Positions 52,748-60,711 of a stretch of DNA of 64,000 nucleotides are shown piece after piece. The DNA is taken from NCBI GenBank assembly GCA_029863175.1, contig JAOTVX010000012.1:13344-77343 (forward strand). Reading direction: 5' to 3'. This DNA comes from Betaproteobacteria bacterium (GTDB lineage: Bacteria; Pseudomonadota; Gammaproteobacteria; Burkholderiales; SG8-41). The stretch's first letter is position 1. Every line of letters begins with the position of its first letter. The notes beneath the pieces are model-generated. The model had not been told where the DNA came from. It searched no databases and worked only from the letters and a program-made list of their open reading frames with translations. A program made the translations under genes and the position numbers.

Positions 52748-53831
52748 GCCCCGCAAGATCGTCTTCTCGTCGGACACCTCGGAGGAGCAAGGGCGTGAGT
52801 TCGCGAAGGGGCGCGGCACGGTCGACTGCTGCTACCCGGTGAAGTGCATGTCGGGCCACTACGGCGAGCTCCTCGCGCGTGACAAGCACCGCAAGATCGA
52901 TGTGCTGTTCTCCCCGATGATCTACTCGCTCCCGTCCTTCCTCAAGGGACACGTCGTCGAAAACCTCACGTGCCCTCGCGTCATGGCCGCGCCCGAGAAC
53001 ATCAAGGCGGGCTTCCTCAAGGAAAAGGATGCGTTCGCCGAACGGGACATTCGTTACGTGACGCCGGTCGTGGCGCTCGGTGACCCGCCGCTCGTTCCAA
53101 AACAGCTTCACCCTGCGCTCAAGGAAATCTTTCCCGACCTCACCTTCGCGGAAACGAAGGCGGCGGTCGTCAAGGGATACGAAGCGCTCGATGCGTTCAA
53201 CAATAATGCGCAGCGCCGCGGTCGCGCCGTCCTCGAGCAATGCGCCGCCGAGGACCGGCCCTGCCTGCTCGTGATCGCGCGCCCCTATCACATGGATCCG
53301 GGCATCGGCCATGAGATCGAGGTTGACCTGCAGGCGTTCGGATACCCGGTGCTTTGGACCCAGTATTTTCCGACGGACCCGGACCTGCTCGAATGGGTCT
53401 TCGCGGCGGATCTCCAGGCCGGACGCATCCGCTCCCCCCTCGACGTCGCTGACGTATGGCCGTCCTCCTACAGCGCCAACACCAACGAGATCCTGTGGGG
53501 CGCAAAGGTTGCCGCGCGCGTGCCGTGGATTGCAGGGGTGATCCGTCTCTCGAGCTACGAGTGCGGCATGGACCAGCCCACTTACAGCCCGGTGCAGCAG
53601 ATCGTCGAGCGCTCCGGCACTCTCTTCTTCTCGTTCCAGGAGCTCGACTCGACCAAGCCCGCGGGCTCCGTAAAGATTCGCGTCGAGACCATCGCACATT
53701 ACCTGCAAAAACACGCGGACAACATCATTAAAAAGAAGAAGGCCGCCGCCGCGCCGGGCTGTCCGCTTCTCGCGACATCAAGAGAAAAACCCGCCCCGAC
53801 GCAGACGGCTTCAACCGCAGCTCGGGCGTGA
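52596..53831 (+). CDS. DUF2229 protein following the activase in another frame
   Basis: A 411-residue protein. Conserved DUF2229 sequence begins at RIRIGIPRALNMWSTHQFW and continues with CCYPVKCMSGHYGELL, FSPMIYSLPSFLKGH, NLTCPRVMAAPENIKAGF and ARPYHMDPGIGHEIEV. In homologues this domain directly follows the activase in one chain; here the frame changes near 52640-52680. The GTG at 52596 has a GGAGGA site 8 nt upstream, so independent translation is plausible. Alternatively a frameshift split one ancestral gene. The charged Lys/Ala-rich C-terminus is not conserved. Confidence 0.8.
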   Translation: MLIPILQKWSARTPSAAPEYRTRIRIGIPRALNMWSTHQFWVGLLAALGVEPRKIVFSSDTSEEQGREFAKGRGTVDCCYPVKCMSGHYGELLARDKHRKIDVLFSPMIYSLPSFLKGHVVENLTCPRVMAAPENIKAGFLKEKDAFAERDIRYVTPVVALGDPPLVPKQLHPALKEIFPDLTFAETKAAVVKGYEALDAFNNNAQRRGRAVLEQCAAEDRPCLLVIARPYHMDPGIGHEIEVDLQAFGYPVLWTQYFPTDPDLLEWVFAADLQAGRIRSPLDVADVWPSSYSANTNEILWGAKVAARVPWIAGVIRLSSYECGMDQPTYSPVQQIVERSGTLFFSFQELDSTKPAGSVKIRVETIAHYLQKHADNIIKKKKAAAAPGCPLLATSREKPAPTQTASTAARA

Positions 53832-53920
53832 CCCTCGCGGCAGCCCGCCTGGCGCGGGGATGCTGCTGACGACCGCACGAACCCGGAGAAACTGACCGGC
53901 GCCGGCGCGGTCAAAGGCCC

Positions 53921-54832
53921 ATGCATCGAAAGTGGCTGTCCGTGCCAGTGTTGCTGATCGTGGCTACGGCCGCGATCTACGGCGTCGCGGCATTTTCGGC
54001 GCGCCCCGCGTCGAATCATTTCTTCTTCGCGGCAGAAAGGCCCGGCACCCAGGTAATCGCCCACCGCGGCGGCGCAGGGCTACGTCCCGAGAACACGCTC
54101 GCGGCTTTCTCGCACGCCGTTGAAATCGGCGCGGACATCCTCGAGATGGACGTACAACGCACGGCCGACGGCGCAATCGTGTGTCTGCACGATCGAGCAG
54201 TTGACGGCACGACCGACGGGCGGGGACGCGTCGAGACCCTCACGCTCGACGAGCTGCGGAAGCTCGATGCGGGGCACAACTGGTCGGCCAACGGCGGCCG
54301 GACCTATCCGTTTCGCGGCAAGGGCATCCGCGTGCCAACGCTGGAGGAAGTCTTCACGCGCTTTCCGACCACGCGGATGAACATCGAGATGAAGTACGCA
54401 GAGCCGACCATGGCCCAACCCCTCTGCTCGCTCATCCGCCGGTCCGGGATGGAACAGCGGGTGCTGGTCGCCTCGATGAACGAGACGGCGGTCATGGCAT
54501 TTCGGCAGGCGTGCCCAGAGGTCGCCACATCGATGAGCCGCAGCGAGGCCCAGCTATTCTTCGGCATACAGCTCGTCAGCCTGGACGCCGTCTATACCCC
54601 GCCGGTCCGCGCCCTGCAGATTCCTGACCGGCTCGGCGACGACGTCATTGCGACCGCCGGGTTCGTCGCGGCCGCCCATCGCCGAAATCTAAAAGTGCAC
54701 GTCTGGACGGTCAACGACGCCGCTCGCATGGCGGAGCTCGTTCGGATCGGGGTCGACGGCATCATTACCGACCGCCCCGACTGGCTCCTTCGCCTTGTGC
54801 GCCGCACCGGCGCAACACCAACCAATCGGTAA
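53921..54832 (+). CDS. Glycerophosphodiester phosphodiesterase
   Basis: A 303-residue TIM-barrel GDPD with an N-terminal signal or anchor (LSVPVLLIVATAAIYGVA). Catalytic and metal residues: IAHRGGAGLRPENTLAAF (about residues 46-63), EMDVQRTADGAIVCLHD (about 74-90) and NIEMKY (about 150). The second half includes HVWTVNDAARM. Hydrolyses glycerophosphodiesters to glycerol-3-phosphate; likely periplasmic or membrane-attached. Confidence 0.93.
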   Translation: MHRKWLSVPVLLIVATAAIYGVAAFSARPASNHFFFAAERPGTQVIAHRGGAGLRPENTLAAFSHAVEIGADILEMDVQRTADGAIVCLHDRAVDGTTDGRGRVETLTLDELRKLDAGHNWSANGGRTYPFRGKGIRVPTLEEVFTRFPTTRMNIEMKYAEPTMAQPLCSLIRRSGMEQRVLVASMNETAVMAFRQACPEVATSMSRSEAQLFFGIQLVSLDAVYTPPVRALQIPDRLGDDVIATAGFVAAAHRRNLKVHVWTVNDAARMAELVRIGVDGIITDRPDWLLRLVRRTGATPTNR

Positions 54833-54909
54833 CGCAAGCTAAGCTTTTCGAAACCCCGCACGCCTCACGCTGGCCCTGTCGATTCAGGGCATCAGTAGAG
54901 GGTGTTTCA

Positions 54910-55050
54910 ATGGTCGCGGAAGAAACCCGCGACATCGAGGCCGCATGGGCGCAAAGCATCGGCGTCAGGCTCGAAATACGTTTGCGACCGGGGATTGGCA
55001 CCGCCGTGAGTCTGACCGTACCCCTTCGATCGACCGTCACGACCATCTAG
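54910..55050 (+). other. Short frame resembling a histidine-kinase tail
   Basis: A 46-residue frame ending RLRPGIGTAVSLTVPL, reminiscent of the last strands of histidine-kinase ATPase domains. It could be a decayed remnant. Rest of the 54833-55203 gap: no gene, and the operator at 55093. Confidence 0.2.
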
Positions 55051-55092
55051 CGTGCTGTCCCTAACCGCCTGATTCCCAGCGACTCCCTCATC

Positions 55093-55136
55093 TGTAAGCG
55101 ATCGGTAGGTTATCCGTAACCGAAATGCGAGCCCCC
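55093..55136 (+). promoter_or_regulatory. Second 11-bp direct-repeat operator
   Basis: Units start at 55093 (TGTAAGCGATC), 55104, 55115 and 55126 with 11-bp spacing, and match the site before the TRAP operon, including the following GGACCGCATCCTGTG region. Probably bound by the same OmpR/PhoB-type regulator. Confidence 0.6.
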
Positions 55137-55203
55137 GGACCGCATCCTGTGTCCCACAGCCGCAGATTCACCAGGCGGCCAAGACGAGCGATGGAGGTGA
55201 TCC

Positions 55204-55422
55204 ATGAAATCCAGGAAAAACCCGCGTCACACGGACACACGCACACTGCCGCACGACGACAGCGCCGATGAGCTCCTCGAGTTCGTATTCAACGATGAGG
55301 AAGACGCGCTCTCCAGCGAACACGTGGCGTTGACGCACCAGCGCGACATGCCTGCCCTGCAGGAATTCTTGCGCGAGATGTCCGAGCTCGACTCGCGCAA
55401 CCTGTGCGTGCAAGTCCGTTAA
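55204..55422 (+). CDS. Small acidic protein of unknown function
   Basis: A 72-residue protein, rich in Asp, Glu and Leu (SADELLEFVFNDEEDALSSE). No signal peptide or known family. It follows a GGAGGTGATCC site at good spacing, and a conserved-looking operator is about 70 bp upstream. That context, rather than similarity, supports it as a real gene. It may be a small regulatory or stress protein; function unknown. Confidence 0.6.
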   Translation: MKSRKNPRHTDTRTLPHDDSADELLEFVFNDEEDALSSEHVALTHQRDMPALQEFLREMSELDSRNLCVQVR

Positions 55423-55461
55423 TTTCGCATCATCAATCAGCAACCCTGAAAGGAAACCACT

Positions 55462-55995
55462 ATGAGCACTCGCAATTCTGTTCTGCTTGCACCGTCGCAG
55501 CACGCATCCGCGCCGGCCATTTCCAGGCGGCTCGCCATCGCGCTGCTCATCCCGGCGTTTGCGCTGTCGGCCTGCTACGTGATTCCGGTGGGCCCGGACG
55601 GTGAGGCCATGTATACGCTGGGTGTTCCTTATGTCGTGCCGCCCCGCAGCGCGACGGGCGCCCCCAGCGGCCCTTATCCCGGAGGTCCAAGGCCCGCGGC
55701 ACTCCCCGTGAAGCTCTACCCCGCCAACGATCTCGCCAACCAGACCGGTGTGCTCACCGGCCAGGTGACCAACATGATGACGGGCAAAGGCCGTTTCACC
55801 TTCAATTACCAGGGTGAAACGCTGGTCGGCGAAGCGACCCGCGTCGCCAACGATGAGCGGCGTGGCGTGGCGAGCGCCTACGGCTCACGCGGCACCTTCG
55901 CGAGCTGCGAGTACCAAATGAGCTCGCCGCGCATGGGTGCCGGCAACTGCACATTCTCGAACGGCGCGGAGTATCAAGTGCACATCGGCAGCTAA
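55462..55995 (+). CDS. Small lipoprotein of unknown function
   Basis: A 177-residue protein. The hydrophobic segment LAIALLIPAFALSACYVI around residues 24-41 ends in a lipobox LSAC, so processing at Cys38 is likely. The mature part contains a Pro/Gly-rich linker (GAPSGPYPGGPRPAALP) and a C-terminal beta-rich region (LTGQVTNMMTGKGRFTFNYQ, CEYQMSSPRMGAGNC). Two Cys there may pair. It follows the small acidic protein after 39 bp with AAAGGAAA, likely in the same transcript. No family known to me. Confidence 0.75.
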   Translation: MSTRNSVLLAPSQHASAPAISRRLAIALLIPAFALSACYVIPVGPDGEAMYTLGVPYVVPPRSATGAPSGPYPGGPRPAALPVKLYPANDLANQTGVLTGQVTNMMTGKGRFTFNYQGETLVGEATRVANDERRGVASAYGSRGTFASCEYQMSSPRMGAGNCTFSNGAEYQVHIGS

Positions 55996-56010
55996 GTGCC
56001 GTGCGGCGCG

Positions 56011-56052
56011 GCGCCCGCGACGGGCACTCCCCACCGCCGCGGGCGCTTTTTT
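56011..56052 (+). terminator. Rho-independent terminator
   Basis: GCGCCCGCG (56011-56019) pairs with CGCGGGCGC (56038-56046) and is followed by six T. It closes the small-protein transcript before the large ligase gene. Confidence 0.8.
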
Positions 56053-56075
56053 CCACGCGGAAACATTTCATACCC

Positions 56076-58964
56076 GTGCTAACATCCACCGAACCTTCCA
56101 TCGCCAAGCTGTTTGTGGAACCTCCCGTCGCGACACAACGCGCGAGCGGCAGTACCGAGATCAGCGCTGATGCACTGCTGGAGATCATCCGGCAGGTTGC
56201 GGCCGAACTGCATCCGACCCGCTCCGCTCCGCCCGCGTCGCTGGATGCGCGGCTCGACCGCGATTACGGCTACGACAGTCTTGGGCGCGTCGAACTCTTC
56301 CTCCGCATCGAGCGCCAGTTTGGCGTGAGCCTTGCCGAAAGCGTCATGGCGAGCGCTGAGACGCCGCGCGATCTGTTGCGCGCCGTCGACGCGGCCAGCC
56401 CCGCCTCGCGCGGGCCCCGACCAGAACGTGCGGAGCATCTGGCCCAGGAGTCCGAGACCCCGGACAGCGCGAACACCCTGATCGACGTGCTCGAGTGGCA
56501 CGTCGCCCACCACCCGGAGCGCCCGCATATCGTGCTCCAGGATGAGGAAGGCGCCGAGCAGACCGTTACTTATTCGATGCTCGACCGGCAGGCGCGCGCC
56601 GTTGCCACGAGCCTTCTCGAGCGAGGGCTGCAGCCCGGCAGCGGTGTCGCCATCATGCTGCCGACGGGCGTCGATTATTTCTTTTGCTTCTTCGGCATCC
56701 TTCTCGCCGGCGGCGTTCCGGTTCCGATTTATCCGCCGGCGCGCGCGTCACAGATCGAGGACCACCTGCGCCGGCATGTGGGGATCCTGTCGAACGCCCT
56801 GGTCGACACCCTGATCACGGTGCAGCAAGCGAAGCCCATCGCGCTGCTGATGAAGCCGCAGGTGCGGACGCTGAAGCACGTGGTGACGCCGGGAGAGCTC
56901 GCGCACGCCGGGTCGCCGGCGCTATTGCATCGTGCGAGGCCCCATGAGATCGCGATGCTGCAATACACCTCGGGCAGCACGGGAAATCCCAAGGGCGTGA
57001 TCATGACGCACGCCAACCTGCTCACCAACATCCGGGCGATGGGGCGGGCGCTGCGCGTGACGCCGAACGATGTGTTCGTGAGCTGGCTGCCCCTCTACCA
57101 CGACATGGGTTTGATCGGCGCCTGGATGGGAAGCCTCATCTACGGCTTCAAGTATCCCGTGATGTCGCCGCTCACGTTCCTCGCGCGGCCAGACCGCTGG
57201 CTGTGGACGATCCATCGGCACGGCGGCACGCTCTCCGGCGGACCGAATTTTTGCTACGAGCTGTGCCTGCGGCGCGCCGACGATGCGCAGCTCGAGGGGC
57301 TCGACCTGTCAACTTGGCGCGTCGCCTTCAACGGCGCCGAGCCGGTCTCCCCCGAAACGATCGCCGCGTTCACGAAACGCTTTGCCCGCTATGGCTTCAA
57401 GCCCGAGGCAATGACGCCCGTCTACGGTTTGGCCGAAGCCACACTCGGCGTGGCGTTGTCGCCGCCCGGGCGCAGCCCCAAGCTGGACCACGTCGACCGC
57501 GCCGCCTTCTCCCGCAACGGCCGCGCGCTTGCCGTTCCCGAGACGCAACCGGAAGCGCTCACGTTCGTTGCCTGCGGGCACCCGCTCGTGGGCCATCAGA
57601 TGCGCGTGGTGGATGGGAACGACCGCGAGCTCGGCGAGCGGGAGGAAGGGCACGTTCAGTTCTCTGGCCCGTCGTCGACCAGCGGCTATTACCGTAATCC
57701 CGAGCAGACACGCCAGCTGCTGCACGGCCAATGGCTCGATACCGGCGACTACGGCTACATCGCGGAGGGCGAGCTCTACATCACGGGCCGCGTGAAGGAC
57801 ATGATCATCCGCGCCGGCCGCAACGTCTACCCGTACGAACTGGAAGAGGCTGTAGGCCACCTCGAGGGCATCCGCCAAGGCTGCGTAGCGGTGTTCGGCA
57901 GCCGCGACGAGCGCTCGGGGACCGAGCGCATCATCGTGCTCGCTGAGACGCGCGTCACCGACCCCGCGGAGCGCGAGCGCCTGAGCGCACGCATCAACGA
58001 GCTCGCGACGGAGGTCATCGACATGCCGGTGGACGAGGTCGTGCTCGCGCCGCCGCAGTCCGTGCTGAAGACTTCCAGCGGCAAGATCCGGCGCGTCGCG
58101 AGCCGCGAGCTCTACGAGCACGGCGGCCGCACCCGCACGCGCGCAGTCTGGTGGCAAATCGTGCGCCTCGCGTGGTCGGCCGTACTGCCGCAAGCGCGGC
58201 GCAGCCTGCGCGCCGGCGCGGATCTCGCCTACAGCGCGTACGTCATGCTGCTGCTCGGCAGCCTGGGTACGCTCACTTGGTTCGCCTGCGCGGTGCTGCC
58301 GCGGGTCGACTGGTGTTGGGCCCTGAGCCATCGCATGGCGCGGCTCTTCCTGGCTCTCGCCGGCATGCGTCTCGCCGTACGGGGGCTGGAGCAAGTACCG
58401 CACGATCGTCCGGTCGTGCTGGCTCCAAATCACGCGAGTTATTTGGACGGCGTGGTGGTGGTCGCGACGCTCGCCCGCCCCGTTCGGTTCGTCGCCAAGC
58501 GCGAGCTCCTCGATCACTGGGTCCCGCGGATTTTTCTCAGACGGATAGGAGCGGCCTTTGTCGAGCGATTCGACGTGCAGCACGGCATCGAGGACGCGAG
58601 CAAGTTCTCCGAAACCTTACGCGCCGGGCAGTCGCTCATCGTGTTCCCGGAGGGCACGTTCAGCCGCATGCCGGGCCTGCTGCCGTTCCGCATGGGCGCA
58701 TTCACGATCGCGGCCCAGGCCGGCGCGCCACTTCTTCCGGTCACCCTGCGCGGGACTCGTTCTGCTTTACGCGCGGGGCATTGGCTCTTTCGCCGCACGA
58801 TGCTCAGCATCAGCTTTAGCGCTCCGATCGCTCCGCCCGGCGCAGATTGGAACGCCGCCATTGAATTGCGCGATCGTGCGCGCGCCGAAATCTTGCGGCT
58901 CTGCGGGGAACCGGACCTGGGCGAGGAAGCCGTGCTCCCCCCTAAGCAACCTGCGCCCGGCTAG
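56076..58964 (+). CDS. ACP-fatty acyl-AMP ligase-acyltransferase fusion
   Basis: A protein of about 962 residues with three domains. Residues ~20-100: acyl carrier protein with phosphopantetheine Ser in GYDSLGRVELF. Residues ~125-700: fatty acyl-AMP ligase (FAAL), with the AMP-binding YTSGSTGNPKGV near 293, and the GPNFCYELCLRR and TGDYGYIAEGELYITGRVKD segments. Residues ~765-940: PlsC-type acyltransferase with NHASYLDG (HX4D) and FPEGTFS. Together they can activate a fatty acid, load it on the ACP and transfer it to an acceptor. The start is uncertain; GTG 56076 lies after the terminator. Confidence 0.85.
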   Translation: MLTSTEPSIAKLFVEPPVATQRASGSTEISADALLEIIRQVAAELHPTRSAPPASLDARLDRDYGYDSLGRVELFLRIERQFGVSLAESVMASAETPRDLLRAVDAASPASRGPRPERAEHLAQESETPDSANTLIDVLEWHVAHHPERPHIVLQDEEGAEQTVTYSMLDRQARAVATSLLERGLQPGSGVAIMLPTGVDYFFCFFGILLAGGVPVPIYPPARASQIEDHLRRHVGILSNALVDTLITVQQAKPIALLMKPQVRTLKHVVTPGELAHAGSPALLHRARPHEIAMLQYTSGSTGNPKGVIMTHANLLTNIRAMGRALRVTPNDVFVSWLPLYHDMGLIGAWMGSLIYGFKYPVMSPLTFLARPDRWLWTIHRHGGTLSGGPNFCYELCLRRADDAQLEGLDLSTWRVAFNGAEPVSPETIAAFTKRFARYGFKPEAMTPVYGLAEATLGVALSPPGRSPKLDHVDRAAFSRNGRALAVPETQPEALTFVACGHPLVGHQMRVVDGNDRELGEREEGHVQFSGPSSTSGYYRNPEQTRQLLHGQWLDTGDYGYIAEGELYITGRVKDMIIRAGRNVYPYELEEAVGHLEGIRQGCVAVFGSRDERSGTERIIVLAETRVTDPAERERLSARINELATEVIDMPVDEVVLAPPQSVLKTSSGKIRRVASRELYEHGGRTRTRAVWWQIVRLAWSAVLPQARRSLRAGADLAYSAYVMLLLGSLGTLTWFACAVLPRVDWCWALSHRMARLFLALAGMRLAVRGLEQVPHDRPVVLAPNHASYLDGVVVVATLARPVRFVAKRELLDHWVPRIFLRRIGAAFVERFDVQHGIEDASKFSETLRAGQSLIVFPEGTFSRMPGLLPFRMGAFTIAAQAGAPLLPVTLRGTRSALRAGHWLFRRTMLSISFSAPIAPPGADWNAAIELRDRARAEILRLCGEPDLGEEAVLPPKQPAPG

Positions 58965-59421
58965 AAACGGCTTGGCTCTCGGCACCGAAAGTGACGGCGC
59001 CCCGACTCCGGCGCAGAGCGATCGAGTCTGGCCGAATCGCGCTGAATCAGTGGGTCTACCTTTCGTTTCAATGGGATGTGCGGAACCCAGACGCCGGCAT
59101 GGTGCGATGCGAGACCATCGCGCGATCCCGGCATGTGGAATCGCTTGGGGAACCGCAACGCCTCTTGATCCGGTCGCGACTGCAACGCGGACCACGGAAA
59201 GCCCCGTCGCTTCCCGTAAACCGAAACGCCCGCAGACTGGCGCGGGCCTTTCTGCGCTATACTTTTTCGGTCTACCCAGTCTGCGCGGTGAGATTTGGGC
59301 CGCTGCTCGCGAGGCGACGCGTTTCGCGCCATCGGGCGACTAGAGAAAGGCAACACACGAGGCCAACGTTCGGATCGTTACGCCAGTCCGCACGAGGTTC
59401 TCTGAATCGGAGGGGGTCATC
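58965..59421. other. Non-coding gap before the cytochrome b gene
   Basis: No gene seen in 457 bp. GCTATACTTT at 59257-59266 resembles a plus-strand -10 element for the following gene, without a convincing -35; CGCCCGCAG/GCGCGGGC just upstream (59230-59248) could be a weak hairpin. Confidence 0.4.
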
Positions 59422-60480
59422 ATGGGCAAGCTCGCACAATTGCTTGGAGCGCTGACCATCGCGATCGCACTGGTCGCATCCGCGCCAGCAGGCGCGCAAC
59501 AAGCGCAAAGCAGCTCCGGTGGTACGCAGGCGCAACGCCAGGATTCGCAACCGCTCAACAATGCACCGGTGTGGCGTGACGTGCGCTCCGGCTCCCCGGG
59601 CTTTACCAACGTGCAAGGCGTGGAAACCGGGGTGCTCGTCCAGAGCGGCGGGGAAACGTGGCGCCAGGTACGGGTGCCGATCGCCTTCTGGGGCGGCATA
59701 CTGGTCGCCGCGGGCGTGCTCGGGCTCGCCTTGTTCTATTTCATCCGGGGAGCGCTGCCCGCTGGCGACACCCCAAGTGGGCGCCTGATCCGACGCTTCT
59801 CGCCCGCGGACCGCCACGCCCACTGGCTGTTGGCGATCACCTGGGTGATTCTCGCGATCACTGGCCTCATCCTCTCGCTCGGCAAAAGTGTGCTGCTGCC
59901 GGTCCTGGGCTACAGCGTGTTCGCATGGCTCGCGTCGATGTCGAAGACGCTGCACAATTTCACGGGTCCGATCCTGATCGTCGCCATACCCTGGCTGTTC
60001 ATCCGTTTCGTCCGCAACAACGGGATCGGAGTCGACGACTTCAAGTGGTTCTTGCACATCTTCGATTTTCTTTTCAAGGGCCACCAGTATCCATCGCACC
60101 GCTTCAACGCGGGTGAGAAGGTCCAATTCTGGATCGTGCTGATCATCCTTTCCACAGTGCTTCTGGTCAGCGGCCTGATCGTGCTGTTCCCGAACTTCGG
60201 GCAGGGACGGGGGATCATGCAGATCTCCAACGCGATTCACATGGTCTCGGCGTATGTGGCGATTGCGTTGTCGCTGGTTCATATCTATCTCGGCACGCTC
60301 GGGGTCAAGGGCGCCTACTCCGGCATGCGCCACGGCTACGTGGACGAAACCTGGGCCAAGCACCACCACGAGTACTGGTACCAGGATGTCGTAGCGGGCA
60401 AGGCACAGGAAACCTTCGCGAAGCCTGGCGAAGGTCCTCCCGAGGAAGCCAGACAGCCGGGCAAGATGCGCACGGCCTGA
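59422..60480 (+). CDS. Formate dehydrogenase cytochrome b556 (gamma) subunit
   Basis: A 352-residue membrane protein with a signal peptide (LGALTIAIALVASAPAGA), a periplasmic segment and four or five helices. Haem-ligand His residues are likely in RFSPADRHAHWLLAITW (about 130), MSKTLHNFTGP (about 180) and SNAIHMVSAYVAIALSLVHIYLG (about 280). The family passes electrons from FdhAB to quinone. No catalytic or Fe-S subunit gene lies next to it in this window, so it is separated from its partners or serves another dehydrogenase. Confidence 0.9.
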   Translation: MGKLAQLLGALTIAIALVASAPAGAQQAQSSSGGTQAQRQDSQPLNNAPVWRDVRSGSPGFTNVQGVETGVLVQSGGETWRQVRVPIAFWGGILVAAGVLGLALFYFIRGALPAGDTPSGRLIRRFSPADRHAHWLLAITWVILAITGLILSLGKSVLLPVLGYSVFAWLASMSKTLHNFTGPILIVAIPWLFIRFVRNNGIGVDDFKWFLHIFDFLFKGHQYPSHRFNAGEKVQFWIVLIILSTVLLVSGLIVLFPNFGQGRGIMQISNAIHMVSAYVAIALSLVHIYLGTLGVKGAYSGMRHGYVDETWAKHHHEYWYQDVVAGKAQETFAKPGEGPPEEARQPGKMRTA

Positions 60481-60711
60481 CGGTCCCCGCAACGACCGTT
60501 CGCCAATGCCGCGCCGGCGGCGTTGTGCCGTGGCACGTGACGGCTTGAGCTTCTCTTAGCTTTAGAACACGGCCCCCCGGCCCGCGCCTCACGCGCGATC
60601 CCCGATTCTCCCCGATTCTCTGCTACACGGACCGGGCGCGGCCCGCCCCGATTCCGGGCGGCATTGATCTGAATCAATCCACCGCTTGGGCCTCTACCGG
60701 AAAATCGACCC

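Noticed and set aside
51470..52819. Antisense frame opposite the activase gene
   Set aside because: Shadow of GC-rich coding sequence.
57309..58583. Long antisense frame opposite the acyl-AMP ligase
   Set aside because: Mirrors high third-position GC of the real gene; His/Arg-rich, no family.
59272..60492. Antisense frame of about 400 codons opposite the cytochrome b gene
   Set aside because: Charged low-complexity product without motifs; the plus-strand gene is secure.
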